Below, in pieces: positions 8,083-16,355 of a DNA stretch of 64,000 bases (positions within the stretch are counted from its first letter, which is position 1; each line of letters starts with the position of its first letter). The stretch is taken from positions 744,001 to 808,000 of the forward strand of contig NZ_CP108095.1 in assembly GCF_036194065.1 (NCBI RefSeq), written 5' to 3'. The translations under genes were made by a program, and so were the position numbers. The notes beneath the pieces were generated by a model that worked only from the letters and a program-made list of their open reading frames with translations, was not told the origin of the DNA and searched no databases. The DNA is from Streptomyces sp. NBC_00239. Its GTDB lineage: Bacteria > Actinomycetota > Actinomycetes > Streptomycetales > Streptomycetaceae.

Positions 8083-9366
8083 ATGACCAAGCCTGAGAGC
8101 GCGGGATACGACTACGACGTCGTCATCAGCGGGGGCGGCCTCGCCGGCAGCGCCGCGGCGATCCTGCTCGCTCGACGCGGTGTCCGCGTCGCGCTGCTCG
8201 AACGCCGCTCGGATCCCGAAGCGTACAAGGCGCTCTGCACCCATTCCATCCAGTTCAGCGCCGACCCGGTGCTGGACGAACTCGGCCTCCTCCCCGCCCT
8301 CGAAAAGGCCGGAGCCGTCCGCAGCGGGGCCCGCTGGTACACCCGATGGGGATGGATCGAGCCGAAGGAGGCGCCGGACGGGCCCGGACTGCCCTACTCG
8401 TGGAACGTCAGGCGCAGCACCCTCGACCCGTTGCTCAGATCCCGTGCCGAACAGACCCCCGGCGTCGATCTGCTCCTCGGGCACCAGGTGACCGGGCTGG
8501 TCCGGGATGCCGGGCGGACCGTGGGGGTCCGCGCGTCGACACCGCAGGGCGAGCGCGAGATCCGGGCCCGCCTGGTGGTCGGCGCCGACGGCAAGGACTC
8601 GGCCGTGGCCAAGCACGCCGGGGTCGCCGCCCGGCAGTACGAGAACGCGCGGTTCGCCTATCTCGCGCACTTCCGCGACCTCCCGCTCCACGGCGGGATC
8701 AGTCACACCTGGTTCCTCGAGCCCGACATGGCGTACACGTTCCCCAACGACGACGGCGTGACGGTCATCGCGGTGGTGCCGGACAAGAAGCGGCTCCCGG
8801 CCTTCCGGGAGGACCTGGAGGGCAGCTTCCTCGCGTTCGTCCGCGCCCTGCCCGAGGCGCCGCCGATCGACGCCGCCGAGCGCATCTCGAAGATCACCGG
8901 ATTCGTCGACTACCCGCTGCACAGCCGCAAGCCGGCCGCACCGGGCGTCGCGCTCATCGGCGACGCCGCCCTGACCGGCGATCCCCTGTGGGGCGTGGGA
9001 TGCGGGTGGGCCCTGCAGTCCGCGCAATGGCTGACCGAGGCCGTCGCCGCGGCCGCGGCCGGCCGGGGCGACCTCGACAAATCGCTCGCCCTGTACGCGC
9101 GTAGGCACCGCCGCCGGCTGCAAGGCCACCAGTACCTGGCCGCCGACTTCGCCACGGGCCGTCCGTTCAACCCCGTGGAGCGACTGATGTTCTCGGCGGC
9201 GGCGCGCGACGATGCGGTGGCGCGGCACATGCACCGGTTCGCCAACCGCCTGTTCGGTCCGCTTCGGTTCCTCAACCCCGTGGCGGTCGCCAGGGCCGCA
9301 GCCGTCAACCTCAAGCACCGCGGGCCGACCGCACCACCCGCCCACCTGTCGCGCACGGGGTCGTGA
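8083..9366 (+). CDS. FAD-dependent monooxygenase / geranylgeranyl-reductase-like flavoprotein
   Basis: A 427-residue PHBH-fold flavoprotein. The dinucleotide-binding motif GGGLAGSAAAILLARRG lies at residues 17-33, the LVVGADGKDSAVAK (DG) motif at about 165-178, and the GVALIGDAALTGDPLWGVG (GD) motif near 290. The family hydroxylates aromatic or polyketide substrates, or reduces isoprenoid double bonds. The absence of neighbouring biosynthetic genes leaves the substrate open. The start is set by AAGGGGG about ten bases before ATG. Its 3' end faces the propeller gene across a shared terminator. Confidence 0.85.
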   Translation: MTKPESAGYDYDVVISGGGLAGSAAAILLARRGVRVALLERRSDPEAYKALCTHSIQFSADPVLDELGLLPALEKAGAVRSGARWYTRWGWIEPKEAPDGPGLPYSWNVRRSTLDPLLRSRAEQTPGVDLLLGHQVTGLVRDAGRTVGVRASTPQGEREIRARLVVGADGKDSAVAKHAGVAARQYENARFAYLAHFRDLPLHGGISHTWFLEPDMAYTFPNDDGVTVIAVVPDKKRLPAFREDLEGSFLAFVRALPEAPPIDAAERISKITGFVDYPLHSRKPAAPGVALIGDAALTGDPLWGVGCGWALQSAQWLTEAVAAAAAGRGDLDKSLALYARRHRRRLQGHQYLAADFATGRPFNPVERLMFSAAARDDAVARHMHRFANRLFGPLRFLNPVAVARAAAVNLKHRGPTAPPAHLSRTGS

Positions 9367-9383
9367 CCGGCTCCCCCTCCCCC

Positions 9384-9411
9384 GGGACGCCGCGCGGCCG
9401 CGCGGCGTCCC
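9384..9411. terminator. Bidirectional terminator
   Basis: A perfect 28-base palindrome (arm GGGACGCCGCGCG) lies in the 67-base gap between two convergent genes. It can serve both strands. Confidence 0.7.
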
Positions 9412-9433
9412 ACCGGCTGCGGCCGGCCCCGCG

Positions 9434-10456
9434 TCAGCGCGTCGCCGGCATCACCGCGGGCGAGTTGGCGCCGGAGACGAGCACGCGCGGCGTGCCGCTG
9501 CCGTCCGCCGGCACCGTCCACACGTCGTTCGTGCCGTCCCCGCGCTGGAGCCCGTACGCGAGGGTGCTGTCGTCGATCCAGGCCGCCTGGTCGTCCACCG
9601 TCCGGGTCTCGGCCGACTCGGTGCGCCGCAGGGTGGCGAGGTCGAGGACGGTCAGCCGCCAGCCCTTGGCCGGGTCGGCGTCGACGGCCTGTTTGAAGGC
9701 GACCCGGGTGCCGTCCGGGGACAGCGACGGGCACTCCACGTTGTCCGCCAGGCTGCGCAGGGTCCGGGCCGCGAGGTCGCCCTCCACCAGCGAGCGGGTG
9801 CCCGCGCTGGAGACCGTCGCGTAGAAGCGGTTGCCGTCGGCGGCGAAGGTGACGCCCCAGACGTTGATGTCCGCCGCCCGGTGGCGGCGCCCCTGCCGGT
9901 ACACCGCGAACTCCTCCAGGGAGCGGGTGATCCGGCCCGTACGCGTGTCGAGGATTCCGGTGCGGGTCGAGAAGCCGCCGCCCGCGTACGAGTCCCCGCC
10001 CACGAACAGCGTCCAGGCGACCATCCGGCCGTCCGGGGAGACCCGGGTCCGGTTCGGCAGGCCGGTCAGGCTGACCGTGCGCCGGACCCGCTGGGTGGCG
10101 TCGAGGACCAGGAGCCGGGGGCCGCTCAGTGCCCCGGTGGGGGTGAGGCAGGCGGTGGTGCCGCCCGCGGTGTACGCGCGGTCGCAGCGCTGCGAGGTGA
10201 CGGTCCGCGGGCCCGCCGGGTCGGCGAGGGACACCGTGGACAGCAGGCCGTTGCTCAGCACCTGGAGCCGGGGACCGGGCGCACGCCCGCCGTCCGGGGA
10301 GGCCGCGGCGACCGGACCGGGGCCGTGGCCGGGGGCGGCCCCGGCGTCGGCGGCGTGCCGGCGGGCCAGGACGACGGTGGTGGTCGCCACGGCCGCGAGC
10401 AGGACGGCGGCGAGCACGGTCACCATGATCCTGACTCGCTGGGTGGGGGCGTTCAT
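9434..10456 (-). CDS. Membrane-anchored TolB/WD40-like beta-propeller protein
   Basis: A 340-residue protein with one N-terminal transmembrane segment (IMVTVLAAVLLAAVATTTVV, about residues 10-30) and an extracytoplasmic propeller. Repeating blades show VSPDGRMVAWTL, VTFAADGNRFYATV, LSPDGTRVAFKQA and WIDDSTLAYGL, which resemble TolB/PD40. Its ATG overlaps the stop codon of the upstream MFS gene (ATGA), implying translational coupling and a shared process, perhaps sensing or modifying what the transporter exports. No catalytic residues are evident. Confidence 0.78.
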   Translation of the reverse strand: MNAPTQRVRIMVTVLAAVLLAAVATTTVVLARRHAADAGAAPGHGPGPVAAASPDGGRAPGPRLQVLSNGLLSTVSLADPAGPRTVTSQRCDRAYTAGGTTACLTPTGALSGPRLLVLDATQRVRRTVSLTGLPNRTRVSPDGRMVAWTLFVGGDSYAGGGFSTRTGILDTRTGRITRSLEEFAVYRQGRRHRAADINVWGVTFAADGNRFYATVSSAGTRSLVEGDLAARTLRSLADNVECPSLSPDGTRVAFKQAVDADPAKGWRLTVLDLATLRRTESAETRTVDDQAAWIDDSTLAYGLQRGDGTNDVWTVPADGSGTPRVLVSGANSPAVMPATR

Positions 10457-11802
10457 TCTGACGTACCAGTCCTTTCGTCCGGGTTCCGTTTCGCTTCCGG
10501 TTCCCGGGTCGTGGGCACGGCGGGTCCTGCCGTGGGGGTCGCGGTCCGGGCGGCCCCGGGCGCCAGCAGGTACGCCGTCGCCACCGCGCCGACGACCACG
10601 CACAGGGCCGCGCCCCGGCTCGCCGCCGCCTCGCCCCACGCCTGCCACGCCAGCCCGAACAGCACGGACGAGCCCAGGTAGGCCAGCGCCTGACCGCTCT
10701 GGATGACGGCGATGCCGGTCGTCCGCAGTCGTTCCGGCAGGACGGGGGCGGCGAGTGCCATCAGCACGCCCTCGGTGGCGGCGTAGAAGACCCCGTTCAG
10801 GCCGACGACCAGGACCATGAGCAGGGGGCCGTCGAGCGGGCCGTGCAGCAGCAGGTAGACCAGCGCCAGCACGCCGTAGCCGCCCAGCATCACGGGCAGC
10901 CTGCCGACGCGGTCCGCGAGAGCGCCCAGCGGGGCGGCGAGGAGCAGGTAGGAGAGGCTGGTGCCGACGGCGAGCAGCGGGAACCAGCCGATGGAGAGCG
11001 ACTCGCGCCGCTGGAGCAGCAGGTACACGAAGCCGTCGCCGATGGTGGCGAGTCCCAGCACGCAGGCGGCGGCCACCAGCCGCCGGACGGGCCCGGTACG
11101 CAGCAGCCGACCGACGGCCCGCGGTGAGACGGTGCCCGTCGGGGGCCGGGACTCCCGGTGGTCCCGTACGAAGAGGACGAGGACCAGCACGCCCAGGGCC
11201 GCGATGCAGAAGCTGGTGACGAAGACCGCGTCGAACGACTGGCCGGCGGCCGTCAGCACGGCCAGCGCCACCAGGGGGCCGGCGAAGGCCCCGATGCTGT
11301 CCATGGCGCGGTGCACGCCGAATGCCCGGCCGAGCGCGTCGCCGGGCGCGGACAGGGTGATGAGCGCGTCGCGCGGGGCGGTGCGCAGCCCCTTGCCCGC
11401 CCGGTCGGCGGTCAGCACCAGCCCGATCGACGACGCGGAGTTGCCGACCGCCACCAGGCCGAGCTTGGCCAGGGCGGAGAGGCCGTAGCCGGCGCCGGCG
11501 ACCGCCTTGCGCCGGCTGGTCCGGTCGGCCACGTATCCGCCGGCGAGCCTGAGCAGGGCGGTGGCCCCGGTGTTGAGCCCGTCGAGGACTCCGTAGGCCG
11601 CCGGGCTGAGCTGCAGGCCGAGGACGAGGTACAGGGGCAGGACGGCGCTGACCATCTCCGCGGAGACGTCGGTGATCAGGCTGACGGAGCCGAGCGCGAG
11701 GACGTTGCCCCCGACCAGGGTCCACCTGCCGCGCCGGCCGGTCCCCGGCGAGTCGGTCGGGTCGGCGGGCAGCTCCTTCCTGCCGATCGTGGAGAGATAC
11801 AC
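10453..11802 (-). CDS. Major facilitator superfamily transporter
   Basis: A 449-residue polytopic membrane protein with about twelve hydrophobic segments. The loop 2-3 motif (GGYVADRTSRRKAVAG) and the later GALADRVGRLPVMLGGYG match MFS drug or sugar exporters. GKGLRTAPRDALI resembles the conserved cytoplasmic loop of the MFS group that includes YxiO- and tetracycline-type proteins. The start is a GTG preceded by GGAGG; no better ATG exists. It forms an operon with the anchored propeller protein through a four-base overlap. The substrate is unknown. Confidence 0.87.
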   Translation of the reverse strand: MYLSTIGRKELPADPTDSPGTGRRGRWTLVGGNVLALGSVSLITDVSAEMVSAVLPLYLVLGLQLSPAAYGVLDGLNTGATALLRLAGGYVADRTSRRKAVAGAGYGLSALAKLGLVAVGNSASSIGLVLTADRAGKGLRTAPRDALITLSAPGDALGRAFGVHRAMDSIGAFAGPLVALAVLTAAGQSFDAVFVTSFCIAALGVLVLVLFVRDHRESRPPTGTVSPRAVGRLLRTGPVRRLVAAACVLGLATIGDGFVYLLLQRRESLSIGWFPLLAVGTSLSYLLLAAPLGALADRVGRLPVMLGGYGVLALVYLLLHGPLDGPLLMVLVVGLNGVFYAATEGVLMALAAPVLPERLRTTGIAVIQSGQALAYLGSSVLFGLAWQAWGEAAASRGAALCVVVGAVATAYLLAPGAARTATPTAGPAVPTTREPEAKRNPDERTGTSE

Positions 11803-11859
11803 GGGGTTGCGACCTCCGGATGGGGACGAGGGGGGATGAAAGGGGATGACGGCGGCGGG

Positions 11860-11914
11860 GGGCCGGATGCCGCCCGCGCGCCGCCGGAGCGGTGGCGCGG
11901 GCGGCATCCGGCCC
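11860..11914 (-). terminator. Long perfect hairpin terminator
   Basis: A 20-base perfect stem (11860-11879 with 11895-11914) closes a 15-base loop, 77 bases past the stop of the phosphoesterase gene and upstream of the MFS gene. It would insulate the two co-directional genes. Confidence 0.7.
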
Positions 11915-11990
11915 GGTCGGGCAGGGGCCCGGAGCGGTGGAAGGCAGCAGGCAGCAGGCAGAGCCGGAGCGGCGAGCGGAGCGGACGGGA

Positions 11991-13394
11991 TCAGTGGCAG
12001 GTGCCGGTGCCGCTGTCGTTGTACGTCTTGCCCGCCTCGGGGACGAACTGCCAGTCGTAGCTGTTGGCGTGCAGCGTCAGCTTGAGGACGCCGAACGTGT
12101 TGTTGTTGCGGGCCTCGCTGTTGGGCTGGATGGTGCCGAAGCCGTAGAGGCTCGCGCCGCCCATGCCGGCGACGAACTGCCGCAGGCCGCGCGACGTGTC
12201 GAGCTGGCCGCTCGGGTTCTGCGGGGCGAACCGCTCGTACTGGTGGTTGTGGCCGGTCAGGATGACCTCGGCGTTGTTGTCGTACAGGGCCTGCACGAGC
12301 GGCCCCGTCGCCGGGTCGGGGCCGTGGCTGGAGCTCGACGTCCACCGCGGCTTGTGCCAGTAGGCCACCGTGCACGGCTTGGTGCTGGCGGCGAGGTCGG
12401 CGCGCAGCCACTGCTCCTGGGCAGAGCCCGCCGACATGCCGGTCTCGGAGTTCAGCGAGACGACGTGCCAGTTGCCGAGGTCGTACGAGTAGTAACCCTT
12501 GCCGGCCGTCCCCGCGTTGGCGCCGAAGTAGTTGTAGTACGCGGAGGCGCCCGAGGTCAGGTAGTCGTGGTTGCCCGGCGCCGGCCGGGTGCGCGCCTTG
12601 TGGCGGCCCCAGGTCGGCTCGTAGTACGTGGAGAAGTCCGACGCGGTGCCGTTCGGGTAGGCGTTGTCGCCGACGGTGAACACCGTGCCGGAGATGTTGT
12701 CGAGGAGGTTCGCGGTCGCGGTGTCGCCGGAGCCCGAGGTGGCGATGTCACCCGCGCCGACGAGCACGGGGTCGCCGCTCGGCGGGGTGGTGGAGCCCGA
12801 CGGGGTCGGCGTCGGGCCGCTGCCCGTCTCGACCACCAACTGCGGTGCGGTGGCGCCGCTCTCGCGCGCGTCGTAGTCCGCCCCGTTGCTGCTCGACGAG
12901 GTCACGCCGATGCCGAAGGTGCCGTTGGCCTTGACGTACGAGGTCACGTCGACCTCGTACCAGGTGTTGCGGGAGACCGAGCCGAGGGTGCCGAGGACGG
13001 CGCCGTCGATGGAGGGACGGTTTCCGTACGTGACGGACGTCTCGGACCACGAGGTGTTGGACATCGCGCGGAACGTGCCGCCGGTGCTGCTCTCCGCCCC
13101 CGATATGTCGTCGACGTGCATCCGGAGCGTCGCTCTCGTCACTGGCTGCGTGAGGCCCGTGACGTCGAACTTCAGGAACATCTGCTTGACGGGGCTGTTG
13201 TCCACGCCGAGCTGCTGCGAGGTGCCGTAGTTCGTGCTGGCGAACTGGTTGTCGACGTAGGTGTCGGCGGTCGGCGAGAACGTGATGCCCGCCGCCGAGG
13301 CGCTGGGCGCCAGGGCGGTCAGGGCGGTGGCCGCGAGGGCGGCCGAAGCGAGGACGCCGACGAGAGCCACCGTGGTGGTCTTGCGACTGGGCAT
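11991..13394 (-). CDS. Secreted metallophosphoesterase with DNRLRE/CBM96-like domain
   Basis: A 467-residue exported protein. A signal peptide (about 1-36, ending PSASAAG) precedes a DNRLRE/CBM96-like beta-sandwich (TYVDNQFASTNYGTSQQLGV, TRATLRMHVDD, SWSETSVTYGNRP; to about residue 185). A Pro/Thr/Ser linker leads to a calcineurin-type phosphoesterase with VGAGDIA, VGDNAYPNG, PAPGNHDYL and LTGHNHQYE, which are the metal-ligand motifs. It resembles purple-acid-phosphatase-like phosphodiesterases acting outside the cell, possibly held on a polysaccharide by the N-terminal module. GAAAGG before the ATG sets the start. Confidence 0.87.
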   Translation of the reverse strand: MPSRKTTTVALVGVLASAALAATALTALAPSASAAGITFSPTADTYVDNQFASTNYGTSQQLGVDNSPVKQMFLKFDVTGLTQPVTRATLRMHVDDISGAESSTGGTFRAMSNTSWSETSVTYGNRPSIDGAVLGTLGSVSRNTWYEVDVTSYVKANGTFGIGVTSSSSNGADYDARESGATAPQLVVETGSGPTPTPSGSTTPPSGDPVLVGAGDIATSGSGDTATANLLDNISGTVFTVGDNAYPNGTASDFSTYYEPTWGRHKARTRPAPGNHDYLTSGASAYYNYFGANAGTAGKGYYSYDLGNWHVVSLNSETGMSAGSAQEQWLRADLAASTKPCTVAYWHKPRWTSSSSHGPDPATGPLVQALYDNNAEVILTGHNHQYERFAPQNPSGQLDTSRGLRQFVAGMGGASLYGFGTIQPNSEARNNNTFGVLKLTLHANSYDWQFVPEAGKTYNDSGTGTCH

Positions 13395-13805
13395 GCGAAA
13401 CCTTTCGCTTGCGGGTACGTGGGCGCCACGGAACGTATGGGCTCGACGATGCGCCCCGATGATGCGACGAGGTTGCCCAGGTGTCCCTTGGGTGAACCAC
13501 ACGCATCGAGTCCCGGTGGGCGGGATGGCCGCCGCGGCCACTTCCCGTGCCCCTCCCGCGAGTTCGCGAGCTGCGGGCCCTGCCGGTTCGGCTCGGCTCC
13601 GGCTCCGGCTCCGGCTCCGGTGGAAACGGCGGTACCCCGCCCCGCGGGGGCGGGGGGCGGGGTACCTGTGTCCGGCGCGCGGGAGAGCGGACGGGAGGGC
13701 GCCGGCTCCTCCCAGGGGGTGCCGTCACGCTACGCCAATGACGGCTGAAACAACACTCCTTGATATGGCCGAATTTCGACTCTCAAGGTGACGCTTCCGG
13801 TCGCC
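13395..13805. other. Intergenic region with hexamer repeat and terminator
   Basis: No gene is supported in these 411 bases. They hold the promoter region of the phosphoesterase, four tandem GGCTCC units at 13595-13618 and the strong hairpin listed separately. The end nearest 13740-13790 is relatively AT-rich. Confidence 0.5.
13631..13666 (-). terminator. Hairpin downstream of the BP74-like gene
   Basis: A 13-base perfect stem (GGTACCCCGCCCC and its complement) with a ten-base loop lies about 140 bases past the stop at 13806. It is probably the transcription end of that minus-strand gene. Confidence 0.5.
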
Positions 13806-14267
13806 TTACGGCTTGGTGACCTCGCGCGTCAGCTTCGACTGCCAGGGACACCAGACCGACCGGGGCAGGAGCGCACCGCCGACCTCGGCCAGGTGGTCGT
13901 CGACGTAGTCGATGCTCGCGTCGCACACCTCCATGGCCATGCCGAAGAACCGCACCGAATTCGGGTCGAGCTGGAACTTCCACGGCTTGTTGTACGCGGC
14001 GGGCGTCTTGATGATCGTCCCCATGACGCCGACGTTCTCGGTGTCGACACCGCTGAGCATGTTCCTGGCCTGCTGTATCTTCGCCGCGTCGGTCAGCTTG
14101 AAGACGAAGGTGTCCGTGCCGTCGGTGAACTCGAAGTAGGCCGCCGACGCCGCCGGGCGCACTTCCGCGCCACTCCCGAGCTGCGCCGCCTGGGCGGGCT
14201 GGGCCAACGCAAGGGTGAACATCGCGGCCGCCGTAAGACCGCCGGCCTTGGTGATGGTTCGTCGCAT
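13806..14267 (-). CDS. Secreted BP74-like (calmodulin-binding-protein-related) protein
   Basis: A 153-residue exported protein with a signal peptide (MRRTITKAGGLTAAAMF, cleaved near AQAA, residue about 28). The rest is one domain with YFEFTDGTDTFVFKLTD, IQQARNMLSG, VMGTIIKTPAAYNKPWKFQL and EVCDASIDYVDDHL. I recall this pattern from the BP74 N-terminal domain of Dictyostelium-type calmodulin-binding proteins, which is also annotated in Streptomyces. Two Cys near the C-terminus could form a disulfide. Its role in bacteria is unknown. GGAGG seven bases before ATG fixes the start. Confidence 0.7.
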   Translation of the reverse strand: MRRTITKAGGLTAAAMFTLALAQPAQAAQLGSGAEVRPAASAAYFEFTDGTDTFVFKLTDAAKIQQARNMLSGVDTENVGVMGTIIKTPAAYNKPWKFQLDPNSVRFFGMAMEVCDASIDYVDDHLAEVGGALLPRSVWCPWQSKLTREVTKP

Positions 14268-14799
14268 GACTGAGCCTCCATTGTCCGTTGAGCCGCATTT
14301 GCGACCCGGATGCACAGAACCTAATCGGGACATCGCAGCATTAGTCCTTTCTGCATGGAAACTGGCTTGAACAGCCCCACAGCTTCTCAAAACATGCGTA
14401 ACAGTGGCTCATTGGAGCGATGAGGGACGAAAAGGGTTCACTCCGCACAGCGGAAATCTCGGTGAACGTGACGCAAACGGCGGGCGGAGCCGATGGCCGA
14501 TCGCGGCCGCAGTACGCCCGGAACGTCCTCGTCCGGGGCGGCAGAGGCCGGCCTCGGGGTCGCTCGGGGGCGGGGACCGCTCACGGACCACTCCGGCGCC
14601 GGGTGGGCCACACCTCGCCCGCCGCGCGGCTCGCGGCGGTGGGCGCCATGCCGCACGGCCCGTCCGCGCTCCCCCGTCCGGCCGGGCGGACGGGTGAAAA
14701 GCGCGTGTCCGATGTCGGGGCCGCGCGTGGTGGCGGGCGGAGGCGCGGAAGGTGGCCGCAGGGTCGGGGCACGACTCGGAAGGGCGAGGGAGCGACGCG
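14268..14799. other. Intergenic region without a supported gene
   Basis: These 532 bases separate divergent genes. About 14300-14440 is AT-richer than its surroundings and probably holds the BP74-like promoter. Open frames inside (for example 14404-14697) have Arg/Pro/Gly-rich shadow composition and no ribosome site, so none is called. Confidence 0.45.
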
Positions 14800-15564
14800 A
14801 TGGACCTGTTGCCGGTCGAGATCAAGGTCAACGTGGAAGGCGGTGTGGCGGCGGCGCTGTCGGCCCTCCGCGGGTCGAACGGCGCCCTGCGGACACGCCG
14901 TATCTGGTTCGCGGAGGTCCGCGACGGCGTCGCCCAGGGGCGGTTGCCGCTCCTGGAGGGCGGGGTGATCGTACGGTTCAGGACCGGTGGCGGTCCGGAC
15001 GACCTGACCGTCAAGCTGCGTCCCTGCGAGCGGGAGCAACTGGTCGGACGGTTCTCCGCCCCCTTCGAGGAGGAGCCGTTCACCTACCGGATCGAGGAGG
15101 ACTGGTCGGCGGCCGGGCGGGTCGCGGCCGCCTCTCTGGTGCACGCTCACCGGCCGGGGGCCCTGCTGGGAGCGGTGGCGCCCGGGGCCGATCCCGGCGA
15201 GCCGATCGACGCGGTGCAGGACCAGTTCGTGCACGCGTGCGCGCCTCCCCTCCGGCTGGACGGGCCGGACGAGCTGGTCGCGCTGGGGCCGGTCGTCTCG
15301 ACCAAGGCCGACGACGTCCCGCTCGACGGCCTCGACGTGAACCTGGAGGCGTGGTCGGCCGCCGGTCTGGAGTTCCTGGAGGTCTCGGTCCGGGTGAAAC
15401 CCAAGGACGGGGAGGACGCCGACGAATTCACGGCGCGGGCCGAACGCAAACAGCGGAAGCTGACGGAAGCCGTGCGGGACCGCGGAGTGACGCTCTCCGA
15501 GCAGTCCGAGAGCAAGACCCGGCGCGTCCTCATCGCCCTGGCGGAGGCCGCCCGGTTGCGCTGA
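14800..15564 (+). CDS. CYTH-like domain protein, uncharacterised
   Basis: A 254-residue soluble protein. The pattern of charged strands (PVEIKVNVEGG at the N-terminus, RTRRIWFAEVRDG, VIVRFRTGGG, DDLTVKLRPCER) resembles CYTH triphosphate-tunnel enzymes, which use alternating Glu/Lys/Arg residues to bind inorganic or nucleoside triphosphates with a metal. The late FLEVSVRVKPKDGEDADEF supplies further acidic residues. This is a structural guess from motif spacing, not a secure family match. GAGGGAG before the ATG at 14800 supports the start. Its 3' end lies 11 bases from the convergent neighbour. Confidence 0.55.
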   Translation: MDLLPVEIKVNVEGGVAAALSALRGSNGALRTRRIWFAEVRDGVAQGRLPLLEGGVIVRFRTGGGPDDLTVKLRPCEREQLVGRFSAPFEEEPFTYRIEEDWSAAGRVAAASLVHAHRPGALLGAVAPGADPGEPIDAVQDQFVHACAPPLRLDGPDELVALGPVVSTKADDVPLDGLDVNLEAWSAAGLEFLEVSVRVKPKDGEDADEFTARAERKQRKLTEAVRDRGVTLSEQSESKTRRVLIALAEAARLR

Positions 15565-15575
15565 TCAGCGCGCCG

Positions 15576-16112
15576 TCAGTCCTGTTCCGCGCTGGACAGG
15601 GCCTCGGTGATCAGGCGGGTGGCGAACGCGCGGTCGTCGGTGAGCCGGTTGATGTGCTCCGCGAGCAGGAAGGCGGTGGCTTCCAGGGGGTTCATCTCGC
15701 CCTCGGTCCAGTCCCCGTACTGCTTGCGCCAGAGGTTGGGGCTCAGGTCGGTACCGGCGGCGATGACCAGGCCTGCCATGGTGGGGATGGCCTCGGGGCG
15801 AATGCTCCTGGGCATCATGCGCATCGTGGCCACCAGACTGGGGACGACGTACTCGATGACGTCCTTGTCGTGGCTCTCGTACGCCATGCGCAGCCACTGC
15901 ATGAACATGTAGATGAGCGTGCACGCGCCGTCCAGCAGGTCCTGCGCCTCCCCGGGACTCAAGGAGGCGGCGAACTGGGCGGTCAGCAGCTGCTGTTCGG
16001 CGTCATTGTCGGGCGTGCCGTCGTAGACGGCCTTGAGCCGGGAGTCGGTCAGCATGAGCGCGGCACCCACGTCGCCGGCGGGAGCGCAGGCGGGGTCACA
16101 GGGCGATGACAC
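15576..16112 (-). CDS. Hypothetical protein, helical
   Basis: I do not recognise this 178-residue protein. It is predicted to be largely helical and cytoplasmic, with no signal peptide or membrane span. Notable segments are GEAQDLLDGACTLIYMFMQW and RMMPRSIRPEAIPTMAGLVI. Normal amino-acid balance and strong G/C third positions support coding. A GTG start is chosen because AGGAGG lies just upstream, although the spacing of four or five bases is short. An internal ATG (MLTDSRL) is the alternative start. Confidence 0.6.
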   Translation of the reverse strand: MSSPCDPACAPAGDVGAALMLTDSRLKAVYDGTPDNDAEQQLLTAQFAASLSPGEAQDLLDGACTLIYMFMQWLRMAYESHDKDVIEYVVPSLVATMRMMPRSIRPEAIPTMAGLVIAAGTDLSPNLWRKQYGDWTEGEMNPLEATAFLLAEHINRLTDDRAFATRLITEALSSAEQD

Positions 16113-16211
16113 GGATCCTCCTCGTGGGACCGCGCAGGCGGTGCGGCCCGTTCCCACGCTAGCCGCCCGATCAACGGCGGGTCTGGCAAACCAGGATGAA
16201 GCCCCCTGAGG

Positions 16212-16276
16212 GCGGACCACGTACGAACGGTCCGCATGCGATCACCGAGGGGCGCCCCCATGCTCGATTGATCAAT
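16212..16276. promoter_or_regulatory. Inverted repeats upstream of the decarboxylase gene
   Basis: GCGGACC (16212-16218) pairs with GGTCCGC (16229-16235), and a 10-base palindrome ATTGATCAAT lies at 16267-16276. Both are between divergent genes and could be operators. No regulator is encoded next to them, so assignment is weak. Confidence 0.3.
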
Positions 16277-16355
16277 GACGTGACCGCCGCGGCCCGCGCG
16301 AAGTCGTGGGCGTCGCGGGTTGCGGGGTGGCGGGGGCTCCCGCATAGTCCGAAGT

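Noticed and set aside
8083..11802. Possible natural-product gene cluster around the flavoprotein and MFS transporter
   Set aside because: No synthase, ligase or other scaffold-forming enzyme is nearby; neighbours are convergent and separated by a terminator.
14404..14697. A 97-codon plus-strand frame in the BP74/CYTH-like spacer
   Set aside because: Arg/Pro/Gly-rich with no ribosome site or recognisable segment; more likely non-coding.
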